DNA from: Thysanoteuthis rhombus
Lineage: Eukaryota > Mollusca > Cephalopoda > Oegopsida > Thysanoteuthidae
Assembly: GCA_963457665.1 (NCBI GenBank)
Contig: OY735224.1
Location: 46,507,311 to 46,571,310 of the forward strand
Direction: 5' to 3'
DNA: 64,000 bases
Under the pieces are notes generated by a model. The model was not told the DNA's origin. It was given only the letters and a program-made list of their open reading frames with translations, and made no database searches. The position numbers and the translations under genes are program-made. The number at the start of each line of letters is the position of its first letter. The stretch's first letter is position 1. Positions 1 to 10,950 of this stretch are shown in pieces.

Positions 1-50
1 AGACGTGATGACCATTCTTGCAACATGTCCAGCCCAATGCCATTCAAGTT
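1..50 (-). mobile_element. RTE-type LINE fragment cut by the window edge
   Basis: The first bases match the minus-strand RTE sequence seen at 26240-26290 and 35120-35170, around the shared words cattcttgcaacatg and tgccatt. This segment encodes the C-terminal region after the reverse transcriptase. The copy continues to the left of the window. Homology is lost near base 50. Confidence 0.6.
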
Positions 51-74
51 TGCACCAAAATCTTTGGAAACAAT

Positions 75-660
75 TGAACTTGAAAACATTGGTTTTAAAG
101 CTGAAAAGGCTCCGTCCATACCGTTTTAGGCTTTGTTTTTACACTTTGAGAATTCAATTACGTATTACTACTACACCCAAGAAAATTGTTAAAAACCTCT
201 CGAACAATATTTTTTAAGCTACAAAGGCTCTCTTTATAAACTTTCTGGCTTGGTTCTGGACACTTCGAAAATTCCATTTTATAATACTATTACATGCAAG
301 AAAATTATCAAAAAATCTTCCAAACTTTGGTTGCGAAGCTAAAAAAGGCTCTGATTATACTCTTCCAGTCTTGGTATAGAAACTTTGTCTTATATGTTAT
401 TACAACTCTCCAAAAAATTGTTAAAATCCTTTGTAATATTTGTTTTTGAGCTTGATTTATAATGAGTTGGTTTTCACATTTTGTTATATCATATTGTGCA
501 GAAAGAATATTGTACCGAAAACACCTTCGAAAACATAGGTTTCAAAGCTAAACAAAAACTAAGTCTGTTTTATACACATTTATACTTGGTTTTGACACTT
601 TGAACATTCAATTATGTATTATAACTACATTCAAGAAAATTGTCAAAAACCTTATTAGGT
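75..660. repeat. degenerate tandem array, about 100-125 bp unit, five units
   Basis: Units begin near 81, 201, 326, 431 and 529 with variants of aaaacattggttttaaagct. Each continues through a 'ggcttggttttgacactttg' type segment and ends with variants of aagaaaattgttaaaaacc. Units are diverged and differ in length, so the array is old. No open reading frame runs through it. The sequence from 661 to about 2080 shows no gene or repeat I can recognise; the open frame at 1456-1740 has no domain or codon signal that supports it. Confidence 0.6.
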
Positions 661-2084
661 TATTAAAGATGAGAAGTCGTTCTAATATAAGCAGCAGAAT
701 GTTAGTCTGCAATGAATTGACTGTATGATATTGTAACTTTCTCTGTGTGCGTTGATCTATTTGACGCATTCTGGCATAAGTTGAGTTATTATCTTGATTC
801 TCTCTTTAATTCATTGTCAAGCGTCAACAAGCATTATTCAGGCTGAGATCATTTTGCTTTAACGGCCTACCTCCACAGAATATATCTCATTATTGGCTTG
901 AAATTTGTTTTCATTCATTGGTCTAATGCACACAACAGATTTTTTTTTCATTTATTCCATTGTTACCATTGACCACTTTTTCAACTTGGAAAGGTCATTC
1001 AAAAAAAAGAATTTGCGTGTTTGATTGTAAAACTAGAAATCACCAAGAGAGTACATGCCTCTACCAACACTGTACACCAACTAAAATCTGTAGGAAAATA
1101 AAAATCGCTATGATGAAAGGGAGATAATTGTAAAAAAAAATTGGGATTAACCCTGAAATTGAATCAATTTTCCTCAAGCCTATGGACCATCTTCCAAAGG
1201 GGTGTCATTGAAATTAATTGAGAACTTTTGGAGATATTGTGTGAATAAGCGAATAGAACGAATGGATACCAATAAGGGAGAGCAGAGTTTGCTGGGCGCA
1301 GGGGAGGTTGAATCCTTGTTTTGGGGGGTTTTTTTCACCACTTAATTGAGCCAATGTTAACCTTTTGGCTACTAAGTCTGAATCTAATTTTTTTTGTAAG
1401 CACGAAAAGTTTTACATGACCACCGTTCTTCAACCTGGTAAATAACTTTCTCGCTTTGACAAACGAGTGCTTTCATTGTGGGGGGATGATGATTTGTATA
1501 TATCTATGCGAAGTGGCAATCAGCAGTATACATATTATATTTCAAGCAGCTTCTGTCAGAATTCCTTTGGGGGATAGAATGTGTAAACCACATGTTTGGG
1601 TCAGGTTCGTACACGGTGAGTGCAGCTACTTGATCTCCTGTAATTGTTTGCAATCGAAGCAGAGAGAAATAGAGTGCCTACAGGATGACAAAACAAATTT
1701 CAAACGAGTCATTGGTGTCGTCATTCGTATTGCTCTTTAAATTTTCCATATTCCATCTTATCATAATGCGTCATCGAAGTCCACTCGGATTTTATTCAAC
1801 TTGTTCCGCCGGGCGGCCATTTGAATCCTAAAATCTTACATTTCAGTTAAACTCATTCCTTTGTCTGGTTTTAAATCTTATATTTCCCTATTATGACAAT
1901 ATATCGATCACATCTGTACCTGCTTGTAAGAGAAGTGACTTGTCGTATCAGATTGAACCAACTATCCCCACTGATGGGGTAAAATGGCACATTTTTTTCC
2001 CAAATGTTCAAATGACGATATTATAGGAAATATTCTTCTCATGTTTTTTTTTTTTAGATACTTCTTGCTTAAGAATGGACACCC

Positions 2085-2175
2085 ACTGAGTTTGTAGGCC
2101 CACGTAGTCGGGGTGAGGACACAGTTCAGTGGCTGTGTATATGTGAGATGCCTCGACATCAGTGAAGCGAAATGG
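2085..2175 (-). mobile_element. LTR-like fossil fragment
   Basis: This resembles the part of the solo-LTR-like elements at 14956-15392 and 19664-20095 that carries gatgcctcgacatc and gtgaagtgaaatgg. Only a short piece of the terminal repeat remains. It is an old fossil with no coding part. Confidence 0.4.
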
Positions 2176-2475
2176 ACAAAGATTTTAAAGGTTTATTTTG
2201 TAAAGGAAGGACGGTTATTGATATATTCTGGTAAATAAAAAACTGACTATGATAGTCATCAATTTTTCTGCTAAATATGTGTCTTGGTTGGGCCTGAATT
2301 TTAAAAACGTAAAACCTACTTACAAAAGGCGGTTTCTTTAACAACATGTTTTTCTACACAGAATCTATCGCTGTTACAACGAACATCAGTTAGTGAAAGG
2401 AAAAACCTATAACCGACAAACTTTGCACACATTTTATTTTCACCTTTGTAATCAAGATTATCCAAGCCCCCCTCT

Positions 2476-2538
2476 CCGTCTCTCTCTGTCTCTGTCTCTG
2501 TCTGTCTCTGTCTGTCTCTGTCTGTCTCTGTCTCTGTC

Positions 2539-2580
<42 letters not shown>
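2476..2580. repeat. (TCTCTG)n / (CT)n low-complexity tract
   Basis: Simple pyrimidine repeat: interspersed tctctg units followed by pure (tc)n. It gives spurious Ser/Leu-rich reading frames. Confidence 0.9.
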
Positions 2581-2581
<1 letters not shown>

Positions 2582-2687
2582 TTCACCTATTTTCTTCTTT
2601 GAAAGAAAGATATAAAGGAAGAAATAAATAGGAATATGTATGATAAATTTTAAATAGACATGTTTAAATATGTAAAGCTTTCTAGAC

Positions 2688-2719
<32 letters not shown>

Positions 2720-2721
2720 CG

Positions 2722-2945
2722 TGTGAATTATAAATTGCGTCACTCTAATATAACACACACACCCCTGGACAACATAAATAGAATAAACAATTAAAGAAAA
2801 ATGTTTGTCTGTTTATTCTATTCACATTGTCTAGGTTGAATGATATGTCAACCGAGTGACGACGGGAGATTATTCCGAATGAGTTTTTATATAATATAAC
2901 ACAATTTACAATTCATTCTATCAGACGAAATATGTCCATTTCTCA
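2722..2945 (-). repeat. SINE-C/foldback family, partial copy
   Basis: It begins gaattataaattgcgt and ends with acaattcattctat...gaaatatgtccatttct. These are the two ends of the family seen fully at 3385-3735 and 53870-54430. The middle tRNA-like part is absent. A short inverted pair (aatagaataaacaatt / tgtttattctatt) lies in the centre. The (AT)n at 2957 follows directly. Confidence 0.5.
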
Positions 2946-2952
2946 TATACAC

Positions 2953-2956
<4 letters not shown>

Positions 2957-3030
<74 letters not shown>
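2957..3030. repeat. (AT)n microsatellite
   Basis: About 36 uninterrupted AT dinucleotides. It abuts the SINE-B copy at 3045 and probably descends from that element's repeat tail. Confidence 0.95.
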
Positions 3031-3044
3031 CGATATATATATAT

Positions 3045-3288
3045 ATTATTGTGTCATCCACAGACAGCTGTTTCGTTGTATTACAACTTTTCAGTGTGGC
3101 TATAGACTATCCATTATCCAATCCAGTACCACGAGGCAGGATCAAAACTTTCGCTACAGACTCAGAGGCTAGCATCCTCCCTCTGTCCCACGGAACTGGA
3201 CGGTCAGTAAAGTTGAATTTAAGCGATATATTTAATCACGCATATATTCCAAATCCACCAGAGTGCTCTATTCATACGCTCGAAGAGC

Positions 3289-3295
<7 letters not shown>
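3045..3295 (-). mobile_element. SINE-B copy (tRNA-derived), minus orientation
   Basis: This is one of three copies in the window, with 3836-4066 and 20385-20640. On the minus strand it runs from gagcactctggtgga through a tRNA-like module to cgaaacagctgtctgtggatgac. It is bounded by (AT)n on one side and (AT)n(GT)n on the other. The reading frame through it is not a gene. Confidence 0.7.

Positions 3296-3380
<85 letters not shown>
3292..3380. repeat. (AT)n(GT)n compound microsatellite
   Basis: About 18 AT units followed by about 25 GT units, directly joined to SINE-B on the left and SINE-C on the right. Confidence 0.95.
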
Positions 3381-3381
<1 letters not shown>

Positions 3382-3384
3382 ATT

Positions 3385-3735
3385 GCATTATATAACATAG
3401 AAACTTATTTGAGATGATTTCCCGTCGTTATTCACTTAATGTATCACTCGCCCTAGACAAAATTTAAAGAATAAGCAATGAAAGGAAATAGGGCTGCTGC
3501 AGGAATCAAACCTACCACCAATAGGGTAGCCACTACTACGTAGCAATGCTCTTATCATTGAGCTAAAAAGACACCGGCACTTCAAAGGCCTAAATAACTG
3601 CTTTTACATTAAATTCTCATCTTGGTTATTCTCGATCAATTTGTCTCTTTTAACGCGACAGTTAGGTATTACGAAATGGACATATTTGGTCGGACAGAAT
3701 GAATTATAAATTACTAATAGCTCTATTTTCTTCAA
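3385..3735 (-). mobile_element. SINE-C copy with tRNA-like module, minus orientation
   Basis: The minus strand reads ttagctcaatgataagagc (A-box-like) and then ggtttgattcc (B-box-like), as in a tRNA gene. This module sits between arms that match 54080-54430. The ends carry attataaattac and agaaacttatttgagatgat. Pol III promoter geometry suggests a tRNA-derived retroposon, although the inverted outer arms are unusual for a SINE. Confidence 0.6.
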
Positions 3736-3835
3736 AATTTTTATTCTCTTTACTTTGTCTAGGGCGAGTGACACAATAACCAAGTAACGACGGGAGATTA
3801 TCTCGTATATATATATACATATATTTAAGTGAGGT

Positions 3836-4063
3836 AACTCATCCATTGTAAGCTTATGCAATGCTCTTCCATAGGAATAGAGCACTCTGGTGGACGAGGA
3901 GTTTCTGCGTAAAAATCACTTAAATTCAGCCTTACTGAACACCCAGTATATCGGCCTTCGGGTCCGATGTGAGGGTTTCAATTCTGCCTCGCGGTACTGG
4001 ATAGGATAATGTCTATAGCCTCACTGAAGAGATGTAATATATCGAAACAGCTGTCTGTGGATG

Positions 4064-4066
<3 letters not shown>
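3836..4066 (+). mobile_element. SINE-B copy, plus orientation
   Basis: It matches 20395-20635 along its length: gagcactctggtgga, a tRNA-like centre containing gggtttcaattctgcc (B-box-like), then cgaaacagctgtctgtggatgac. (AT)n follows at once. The two SINE-B copies at 3045 and 3836 are in opposite orientation 550 bp apart. Confidence 0.7.
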
Positions 4067-4106
<40 letters not shown>

Positions 4107-4123
4107 AGAGACAAATCACAGGG

Positions 4124-4178
<55 letters not shown>
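4066..4178. repeat. (AT)n microsatellite, two blocks
   Basis: (AT)n at 4066-4102 and 4127-4178, separated by a short agagagacaaatcacag spacer. It forms the 3' tail of the preceding SINE-B. Confidence 0.9.
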
Positions 4179-4180
<2 letters not shown>

Positions 4181-4294
4181 TTGTCTGTATCATTGTCAAA
4201 AAATGGATGTAAAAAAGATAGTTACATACTATTACTTGTGAGTGTGGCTATCTATGATATTTAAGACGCACACTTACACACACATACATGCATA

Positions 4295-4738
4295 TATACG
4301 TAGAGAGAGAGAAAGAAACAGAGAAAGAGAATCGAACTGAAATTTATACTTAGAGAGAGAGAAACAAAAGAATGAGAGAAAAGGAAATATAGATAGGAGA
4401 GAGACAAAGAAATATATATATAGAGAGAGAGAAGGTGAGAGAAAAAGAAGTAAGAATTAAATATAGATAAAGAGAAAAAAAGAAATATCAATTGAGAAGG
4501 AACGTGAGACAGACGAGAAATGAAAAGAAATATAGATAAAGAAAGAGAAGGTGAGAGAGAAAGGAGAAAATAGTAAGAGAAAATAGAAATATAAGTAGAG
4601 GAAGAGAAGGTAAGAGAGAAAGAATGAAAAAGAGAAAGAAGGTGAGAAAGAAAGATAAAGAAATATTAATAGAGAGAGAGAGAAAGAAAATGAGGGAGAT
4701 ATAAAGAAATATATATACAGAGAGAAAGAGGGAAAAAA
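4295..4738. repeat. purine-rich (GA)-type low-complexity region
   Basis: About 440 bp of interspersed agagagag, gaaagaaa and aaatata words, strongly purine-biased on the plus strand. The long reading frames on the other strand (Ser/Leu/Phe rich) are a composition artefact. Confidence 0.85.
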
Positions 4739-4744
4739 GTTTTT

Positions 4745-5237
4745 ATTCAACGTAAAAAAAAAATTGTTATTTCATTCCGTGCTGAGGAATTATCACTTTA
4801 TTCAATGTAAAATATATTATTCTTTTTCATGTAAGAAACATCATTTTTCTATTTAATCAAAAAAAAAAACATTATCATTTCATTTAAGGTAAAATTCATT
4901 ATCATTTTATATAACGTAAAAAACTTTTTTTTTATTTAACATTAAAACATTATCATTTTATTCAACGTAAAAAATCATCAATTTCTTTTCAAAGTAAAAA
5001 AAACTTTTTTATTTTACGTAAAAAACATTATTGCTCTATTTTATGAAAAAAATCATTTCATTCAACGTAAAAAAAACATTATTACTTGATTTAGTGTAAA
5101 AAGAAAGATTATCATTTTATTCGAAGTGAAGAATCATTATTATTTTATTTAACGTAAAAAAAAAGTTTTTATTTAACGTGAAAATAAAAACAATATCATT
5201 TCCTTCATGTCCAAAAAAAGCATTTTTGTTTTCCAAC
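4745..5237. repeat. degenerate minisatellite, about 35-40 bp unit (first block)
   Basis: Repeated variants of 'aaacattatcattttattt' and 'caacgtaaaaaa' occur every 35-45 bp. The array resumes at 5960, so this block and the second one are probably one array split by later insertions. Confidence 0.7.
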
Positions 5238-5251
5238 AACGTCATTCATGT

Positions 5252-5562
5252 TTCTCTGAATTTTTGAGATGAGGTATTATTATTATTTCTATTATTATTC
5301 GGACTATCCTCATACAAATGGACACATTGCGTAGTGGTTACAGAATCAGAGAGAATCACTCTAAGTAATCTGATAGTTCTAGGTTCAATCCCAGTGTGAG
5401 ACATTAATAATACTACTAATGCTAAGAGGGCAGTGCAGTCAATGAACCCCCGTCGGTTAAATGAAGGGTTCAGTTCGTTTCTTCCCCACACCTACCTGAT
5501 GAAGGCCGAAACGATGTATGAAAAACAACCAAGATGAGGATAGTCCGAATAATAATAGAAAT
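5252..5562 (+). mobile_element. SINE-A retroposon with perfect 14-bp target-site duplication
   Basis: The element is flanked by AACGTCATTCATGT at 5238-5251 and again at 5563-5576, a clean target-site duplication. Inside are a tRNA-like head (A-box-like gcgtagtggttaca near 5329; B-box ggttcaatccc at 5382-5392) and a core containing cctgatgaaggccgaaacg. The end is atgaggatagtccgaat followed by an AAT-rich tail. The 5' end also carries an inverted copy of the 3' end (cggactatcctcat near 5299), so the element could fold back. TSD length fits LINE-mediated retroposition. Confidence 0.85.
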
Positions 5563-5639
5563 AACGTCATTCATGTCAAATCTCTCTCTTTCTCCCAACC
5601 ATTTGATTTCCATCTTACTTTTTCAGGCACTTGACCCCC

Positions 5640-5683
5640 CCCTCCTCCTCTGTCTTTCTTTCTCACGCACACATACGCACACA

Positions 5684-5728
<45 letters not shown>

Positions 5729-5732
5729 ACCT
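5640..5732. repeat. (CT)n tract
   Basis: Pyrimidine-rich DNA ending in about 18 CT/TC units. No gene signal. Confidence 0.9.
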
Positions 5733-5959
5733 GTTTCCTCCTTTATTGCTATAGGAATGCATTATCGTCAGATGATGGCGAAACATTTATTATCTAATTA
5801 AATTCCTTGTCGTCTTACGGCCTCACAAGCCTTTGCAGTCGTCAACGTCAGTTTTATTTGATCATTCATCGATGAAAGAGTGAAAAGTTTTTTTCTTCCT
5901 GAATTCAACTGGATTTTTAATTCAAGAAAAGGAAGACTGATATTGTAAGTAAAAACTTA

Positions 5960-6500
5960 TATAGGTTTCAAAATGTTCCAAAAAGATTTTTTTTTTATTT
6001 CATCTAAAAAACATTATATTATTTCATGTAAAAAGAACATTATTTTATTTTATGTAAAAAGAAACATTATTATTTCATTTCGTTTCAGAAAAACATCACT
6101 ATTTCATTTCATTAAAAAAAAACATTGTTACTTTATTTTTTTGAGAAAAACATATGTAATGTAAAATGAATTATTCTTACTCAAAGTAGAAAAAAATATT
6201 ATTTTATCTCAGGTGAAGTAAAACATCATTTTTTAACGTAAGATAATCTTTTCCATTTCACGTAAAAATAACATTATTATCCTTTTTTAGGTAAAAAAAA
6301 CTATTTTGTTTCAATAAAAAAGCATTATTATCTTATTTCATCTAAGAAAAACATTATCATTTCATTATATTTAAGAAAAAAAAGCATTATTATTTTTTCA
6401 TGTTAAAAAATACTATTATTTAATTTCATGTAAAAAAAAATATCATTTTGTATCATTCTAAAAAACATTCAATTTCGAGTAAAAAGAATCTCATTTTTCA
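5960..6500. repeat. degenerate minisatellite, second block
   Basis: The same kind of unit as at 4745-5237: aaaaacattattatttcattt and related words, about 35-45 bp apart. The DNA from 6501 to 7080 contains CT-rich sequence but no recognised gene or element. Confidence 0.7.
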
Positions 6501-7081
6501 AAAAAGTCTTCTCTCCCTGAATCAAACTGAATTTGTGATCTAAGAATTTTGACATAGAGACCAAAACATTTCACGTTGGTTTTATCCATTTTTTTTTAAT
6601 TCGGAACGATATTCAAAGGTTTATTATCTTTGTGTGCAACTTCATAAAAATCTTTAATCAAGTCCAGCAAAAAAGACAAATTGATGGTGAAAATTGACTG
6701 AAAATGGCCCAATTTAAAAGTGACTTTAATTAAATGCAACGTTAACAATCAACTTCTCCTCTTCGCTAACTGTCATTGTTCCTCCCCCTAACAATTACAT
6801 CCTCTCTTTCTATCCCCTTTTTTACCAGCTTTCTCCTATGGCTCCCTCTCCCTTTCTATATCTGTCCCCTCTACCACTATATTCCTTCCTCCTCCCCCTC
6901 GTTCACAATCAGGTCTTCACTCTCTATCGTTCTTTTTACTCCCCTAACACTTTCTATCACGAATTTGCTTGTTGCACTTGTGGGGGTTACTATAAGTTTC
7001 AATTTGTTATTGTCACCATTAAGATAGGATGCATAGTATAATATCAAAAGTTTCCCACGGATAAAATCAGGTGCAAGCTTT

Positions 7082-7240
7082 ATGCAATACCCCTGTCAGT
7101 TGAATAAAGGGTCCGGTTCGTTACTTCCTCACACTTACCAGATGATACCTGATGAAGGCTGTAGAGTACAACAGTCGAAACGTTGTATGAAAAACAACCA
7201 AGATGAGGATAGTCCGAATATTAATAAAGATAAAATAAGC
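7082..7240 (+). mobile_element. SINE-A copy, 3' two-fifths
   Basis: It matches the second half of 5252-5562: 'ttgaataaagggtccggttcg', cctgatgaaggc, cgaaacgttgtatgaaaaac, gatgaggatagtccgaat and an AATAAAG tail. The tRNA-like head is missing. No clear target duplication was found by eye. Confidence 0.65.
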
Positions 7241-7299
7241 TATATGATTTTCCTTTTTTTACTCTGTCCTTTTATGATTTTGAACGTTGATTTTTTTTC

Positions 7300-7731
7300 T
7301 ATATTTTTAATGCTATTTCTTTCTATACATCTACATCGTTCGTCGATTTGTCTGTCTCTCACTCCCACTCTCTCTGTGATCGTCTCTCTCTTCATCTGAA
7401 TCATATTCCCTCTTTACCCCCCTCCCCCATTTACACACTTCTCCCTTTCTCTCCCACTCTTTCCTTCCCTCACTATATCTACTTCTGCCTTTCTCTCTTT
7501 CTCATCCCCTCTGTCATTCTCTCTTTCCCCCCACCTCAATATCATCCTTCTCCCCTACCCGCTTTTATTACAACACTCTCTCTCCTTTTCTCTTCCCACT
7601 CTTCTCCTCATTCTCTTCATCTACTCCTCTCCTTTCTCCCTCGTTCGCTTGCATATATAACCACTCTCTCCTTGGATGCTTTCTATCTCTCTCACTCGTT
7701 TCCTCACTCTCACGCTTCTTTCTCTCCGTCC

Positions 7732-7806
<75 letters not shown>

Positions 7807-7810
7807 CAGT
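7300..7810. repeat. pyrimidine-rich region ending in a 66-bp (CT)n
   Basis: A C/T-rich stretch with scattered tctctc words leads into an uninterrupted (CT)n at about 7738-7803. The 196-residue frame through it is low-complexity and not a gene. From 7811 to 8720 I see no element; it is the upstream region of the TRIM gene. Confidence 0.85.
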
Positions 7811-8711
7811 CACTCCTTCATAAATTTGCTCTGCTTTTAAAAAGAAACTACAATCTTTCTGGAAGTCGGTTTTTTTTTCGATTTCCTTTCACTACATCAA
7901 AAACTACCTGGTCATTTTTCATCAAGTTTCATAAATAGGTAATTTCCCAGTTTTTATTCAGCAATTCAAAATCTTTGAAAATCCATTTTATACCTTTTTT
8001 TTTTGTTCCAAATCCTCGTGATAATATCAGGGATATATTTGAATTACTGAAAGATTTTTTTTTTCTCGGAAAAGGAGCCAATGAACTCGTTTCCGTGGAA
8101 GAATCCATCGTTTCAAACGGACGGTAGCTCAATTGTTACCTTTGAGTGAATTTTGGAAGAAGTGACATAACAGCAAGGACAAATAAATAACTAGACTTTG
8201 CCTTTCAGTCAATAGGGCATGACTCGCACACAACAGTTATACCTTGAATAGTGTGGGTTTTGAAGTAGTACGGATATGGTATTACTGTACAAATGGATGT
8301 GAATAAGCGTAAGCTGAAAAATACACACATTAATTAAGTCCTTGATTAGTGCAGATTCGAAAAGTACCAAAAATTGTGTTACTAATCAATTACACTATTC
8401 TAGGTATCACAGTACCCTTATAGTTATAGTAAAAAACGGTAAGAGGATAAAACTGACTAAATCTCACGTAATGGAATTCTTCTTTCTATTCACTGTTGAG
8501 GCAACACCCATTTTATTTCGATATACAAATGCAAGTGCTTCGAGAAATTTCTGGAATAACATAATTATTTTACAAGCAAATTATTGTACATACTATAAGT
8601 TGATTCATTTGTAGTCTCCGAAAGGGAATAAAACCACACTATTAATTATACAAGAAGATACTTGTTTTTTACTTCCATGGTATTTTTTCGCGAAATTATT
8701 TTTTTTTTTCT

Positions 8712-8724
8712 TTTTTTATTTCAG
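8712..8724 (+). promoter_or_regulatory. probable splice acceptor of the TRIM gene
   Basis: A long T tract ends in tttatttcag|g with the AG at 8723-8724. The first AUG of the TRIM frame follows 37 nt later. This suggests that a 5' non-coding exon lies upstream and that the whole coding sequence is in one exon. Confidence 0.6.
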
Positions 8725-8761
8725 GTTCACTTTTGGTCATCATTTGTCTGTAAATAGAACA

Positions 8762-10639
8762 ATGGCTTCAAATCAGGATCAAGATTTGCTTCAATGCAGT
8801 GGGTGCCGTGAAAATTTAAATTTCGATTCGAAAACGTTGCCATGTTTTCATTCGTTTTGTCGGCCCTGTTTGGACAGGAATTTCGAGGGACAGACAAGTG
8901 GAAATGACCAATGTCCAGAATGCCATGAACCTCTGAGACTTGACCGATTGAGTCTCTCGCCTTTTCTTATCAAGTCTCTGAGGCGTCTACAACTTGAAAC
9001 TACCGAATTGAAATGTGATCTATGTTCAGGGAAGGGAAGGGATTCCACAGCCAAATATTGGTGCCACAAGTGCCAGGAGGTATTTTGCATCGATTGCAAT
9101 GGTTACCATGAGACATTCAAACGAAAGCATAATGCGAGAGAATTGGATGGAATGGAGACGAACGAGATGATTCGGATGATAAAGGGGAGCATTTGTTCTT
9201 TGCACCAGATAGAAAATGACTCGTACTGTGAGTCATGCAACGTGTGTCTTTGCAAGACCTGTTACCAAAATCACCTGCCTAATTCTCCTGAATGTTCGTC
9301 TCGACCATTGCCCGTGAGGGAGGCGGCCTCAAAACAAAGATTACAAGCCCCTAGCCTAGCCGAAAAAATGAATGGTCTGGAGATGAGTCTTAGGGGACTG
9401 AATGAAAAGATGAGTAATTACCAAAAAGAACTAAATTCAGATCGTGATTTGAAATGCAAACAATTATGGCTGAATTTTGAGGGAATGGTCAAGAATGCCA
9501 GACAGAAAACTAACGAGTTTTGCAAAGAGGTGAGAGAAATAACGGCCAAGCAAGTGAAAAGGTGGCGCCATCTTACGGAAGAAAATGATAAAATTTTGAA
9601 AAAATTGGAAATATGGCGCATTCATTTGCAAAGTTTCTTAAATGAACCCCAAAATGACGTGGACGTCCTTTGTGGTTTGCGGTCGCTGGGATCGAAGCTG
9701 TCAAATCAGCTCCGGACGTCGGTCGGACCGGAAGAGATGTGTCAGCTGAATGTCGAATTTTCCAATTGGTGGCTGCAAATGTTGGAACAACTAAAAAGCG
9801 AAAATATCGGCTCAGTGTCTTTAACGTCAGAAAAATTGCATTCTGAAAAAAATATTGCATTCGAGAAACAATGGATTCTGCGTGGATCAAACTCGTATAT
9901 TCATTCGATTTATGTCAGTAAAGAAGACAATCACATCTTCGTTTGTGATGGAAACAAACTATTGATAGATGAATACACTGGAGAGGGGGAACATGTTTGT
10001 GAATGTATCTTATCGGTGTCGAAATCATTTAAGAGAACAAACAAATTCTGTCCCTTCGACATATGTTCGATTCCCCCGGGTATTTTAGTGGTTGCATGTG
10101 GTGAAAAAACACAACTTATTTATTTGAACAGAAGAAAATCTCCTCCATTATTAAAGATAAAAACGATTATCAAGACGAAGGAGAATTTTTATTCTTTATG
10201 TCAAATGAATGAAGTGATTTTCGCTTGCGATGGTCATTTTAAAATTGTTTCCTTCACAAAAGAAGGCGAAAAAATAAACACGATTAAAACTGGAGAATCA
10301 TTTAGTGATTATCGTCCCTTGATTCGGGCTGATTCCTCTACTGGGAACCTCTGGTTGACAAAATTGAATTCTACTGAAATATTTTGTTTCAATCCAAACG
10401 AAGGAAAATCATCGGTGAAAAGTGAAATAAGAATGTTCAATTTTTCTGTGGACGAATTTGGTTGGTTTTGTTATTGTAATTACAAAGGAATATTTTCTTT
10501 ATCTTCGAAAAAATATTTGTACGAATTTGAGGAAGAATCTGAAGTTTGTCCAGCAATTTCCATTTCCAGAGAGAGAATTTTTGTTTATCTTCAAATTGAT
10601 GGGAAACCTTTAATTAATATCTTCAAAATCCTCGATTGA
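8762..10639 (+). CDS. TRIM family protein (RING, B-box 1, B-box 2, coiled coil), probable E3 ubiquitin ligase
   Basis: A 625-residue intact frame. A full C3HC4 RING is visible: C12, C15, C28, H30, C33, C36, C51, C54. B-box 1 follows (C85, C88, C101, C104, C109, C112, H116, H123), then B-box 2 (C145, H148, C156, C159, C164, C167, H171). The last B-box 2 ligand is not the usual His; C178 may serve. Residues about 190-330 are Lys/Glu/Leu-rich and coiled-coil-like. Residues about 360-625 are beta-rich, as in the degenerate NHL-type propellers of TRIM2/3/56-like proteins. No SPRY domain was seen. The ATG at 8762 (acaATGg) is the first in frame after an acceptor at 8724; the open frame upstream has no ATG. 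TRIM proteins usually join ubiquitin to targets through the RING and dimerise through the coiled coil. Target and pathway are unknown here; such genes are expanded in molluscs and often linked to immunity. Confidence 0.9.
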   Translation: MASNQDQDLLQCSGCRENLNFDSKTLPCFHSFCRPCLDRNFEGQTSGNDQCPECHEPLRLDRLSLSPFLIKSLRRLQLETTELKCDLCSGKGRDSTAKYWCHKCQEVFCIDCNGYHETFKRKHNARELDGMETNEMIRMIKGSICSLHQIENDSYCESCNVCLCKTCYQNHLPNSPECSSRPLPVREAASKQRLQAPSLAEKMNGLEMSLRGLNEKMSNYQKELNSDRDLKCKQLWLNFEGMVKNARQKTNEFCKEVREITAKQVKRWRHLTEENDKILKKLEIWRIHLQSFLNEPQNDVDVLCGLRSLGSKLSNQLRTSVGPEEMCQLNVEFSNWWLQMLEQLKSENIGSVSLTSEKLHSEKNIAFEKQWILRGSNSYIHSIYVSKEDNHIFVCDGNKLLIDEYTGEGEHVCECILSVSKSFKRTNKFCPFDICSIPPGILVVACGEKTQLIYLNRRKSPPLLKIKTIIKTKENFYSLCQMNEVIFACDGHFKIVSFTKEGEKINTIKTGESFSDYRPLIRADSSTGNLWLTKLNSTEIFCFNPNEGKSSVKSEIRMFNFSVDEFGWFCYCNYKGIFSLSSKKYLYEFEEESEVCPAISISRERIFVYLQIDGKPLINIFKILD

Positions 10640-10707
10640 CAAAACAATCATTTTTCATTCATTTATTTTTCAATCAAGAACACTTTTCAAAGTTCTTCAC
10701 ACGAATC

Positions 10708-10740
10708 AAAATAAAATAAATAGAATGAAATGAAATAAAA
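10708..10740 (+). terminator. candidate polyadenylation signals of the TRIM gene
   Basis: Several overlapping AATAAA hexamers (aaaataaaataaa near 10710 and gaaataaaa near 10733) lie 70-100 nt after the stop codon. Confidence 0.55.
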
Positions 10741-10820
10741 TTTTCTCAACTTTTACGAATATTTTTGTTTTTCATTCTCTTGAAATTTTGTTTCTTTTTC
10801 TTCTTTTCCTTCTTCTCCCT

Positions 10821-10950
<130 letters not shown>

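Noticed and set aside
1456-1740. 94-residue Cys-rich frame
   Set aside because: No signal peptide, no regular Cys spacing, no splice or start context to support a gene.
2955-3395. 146-residue frame with IYIYIY and VCVCVC runs
   Set aside because: It is a translation of (AT)n(GT)n microsatellites around a SINE-B copy in reverse orientation.
7348-7938. 196-residue Ser/Leu/Pro-rich frame
   Set aside because: Pyrimidine-rich low-complexity DNA with a pure (CT)n; no domain, no splice or start support.
8848-9099. minus-strand frames inside the TRIM gene
   Set aside because: Shadows of the coding strand; the RING and B-box ligands are only in the plus frame.
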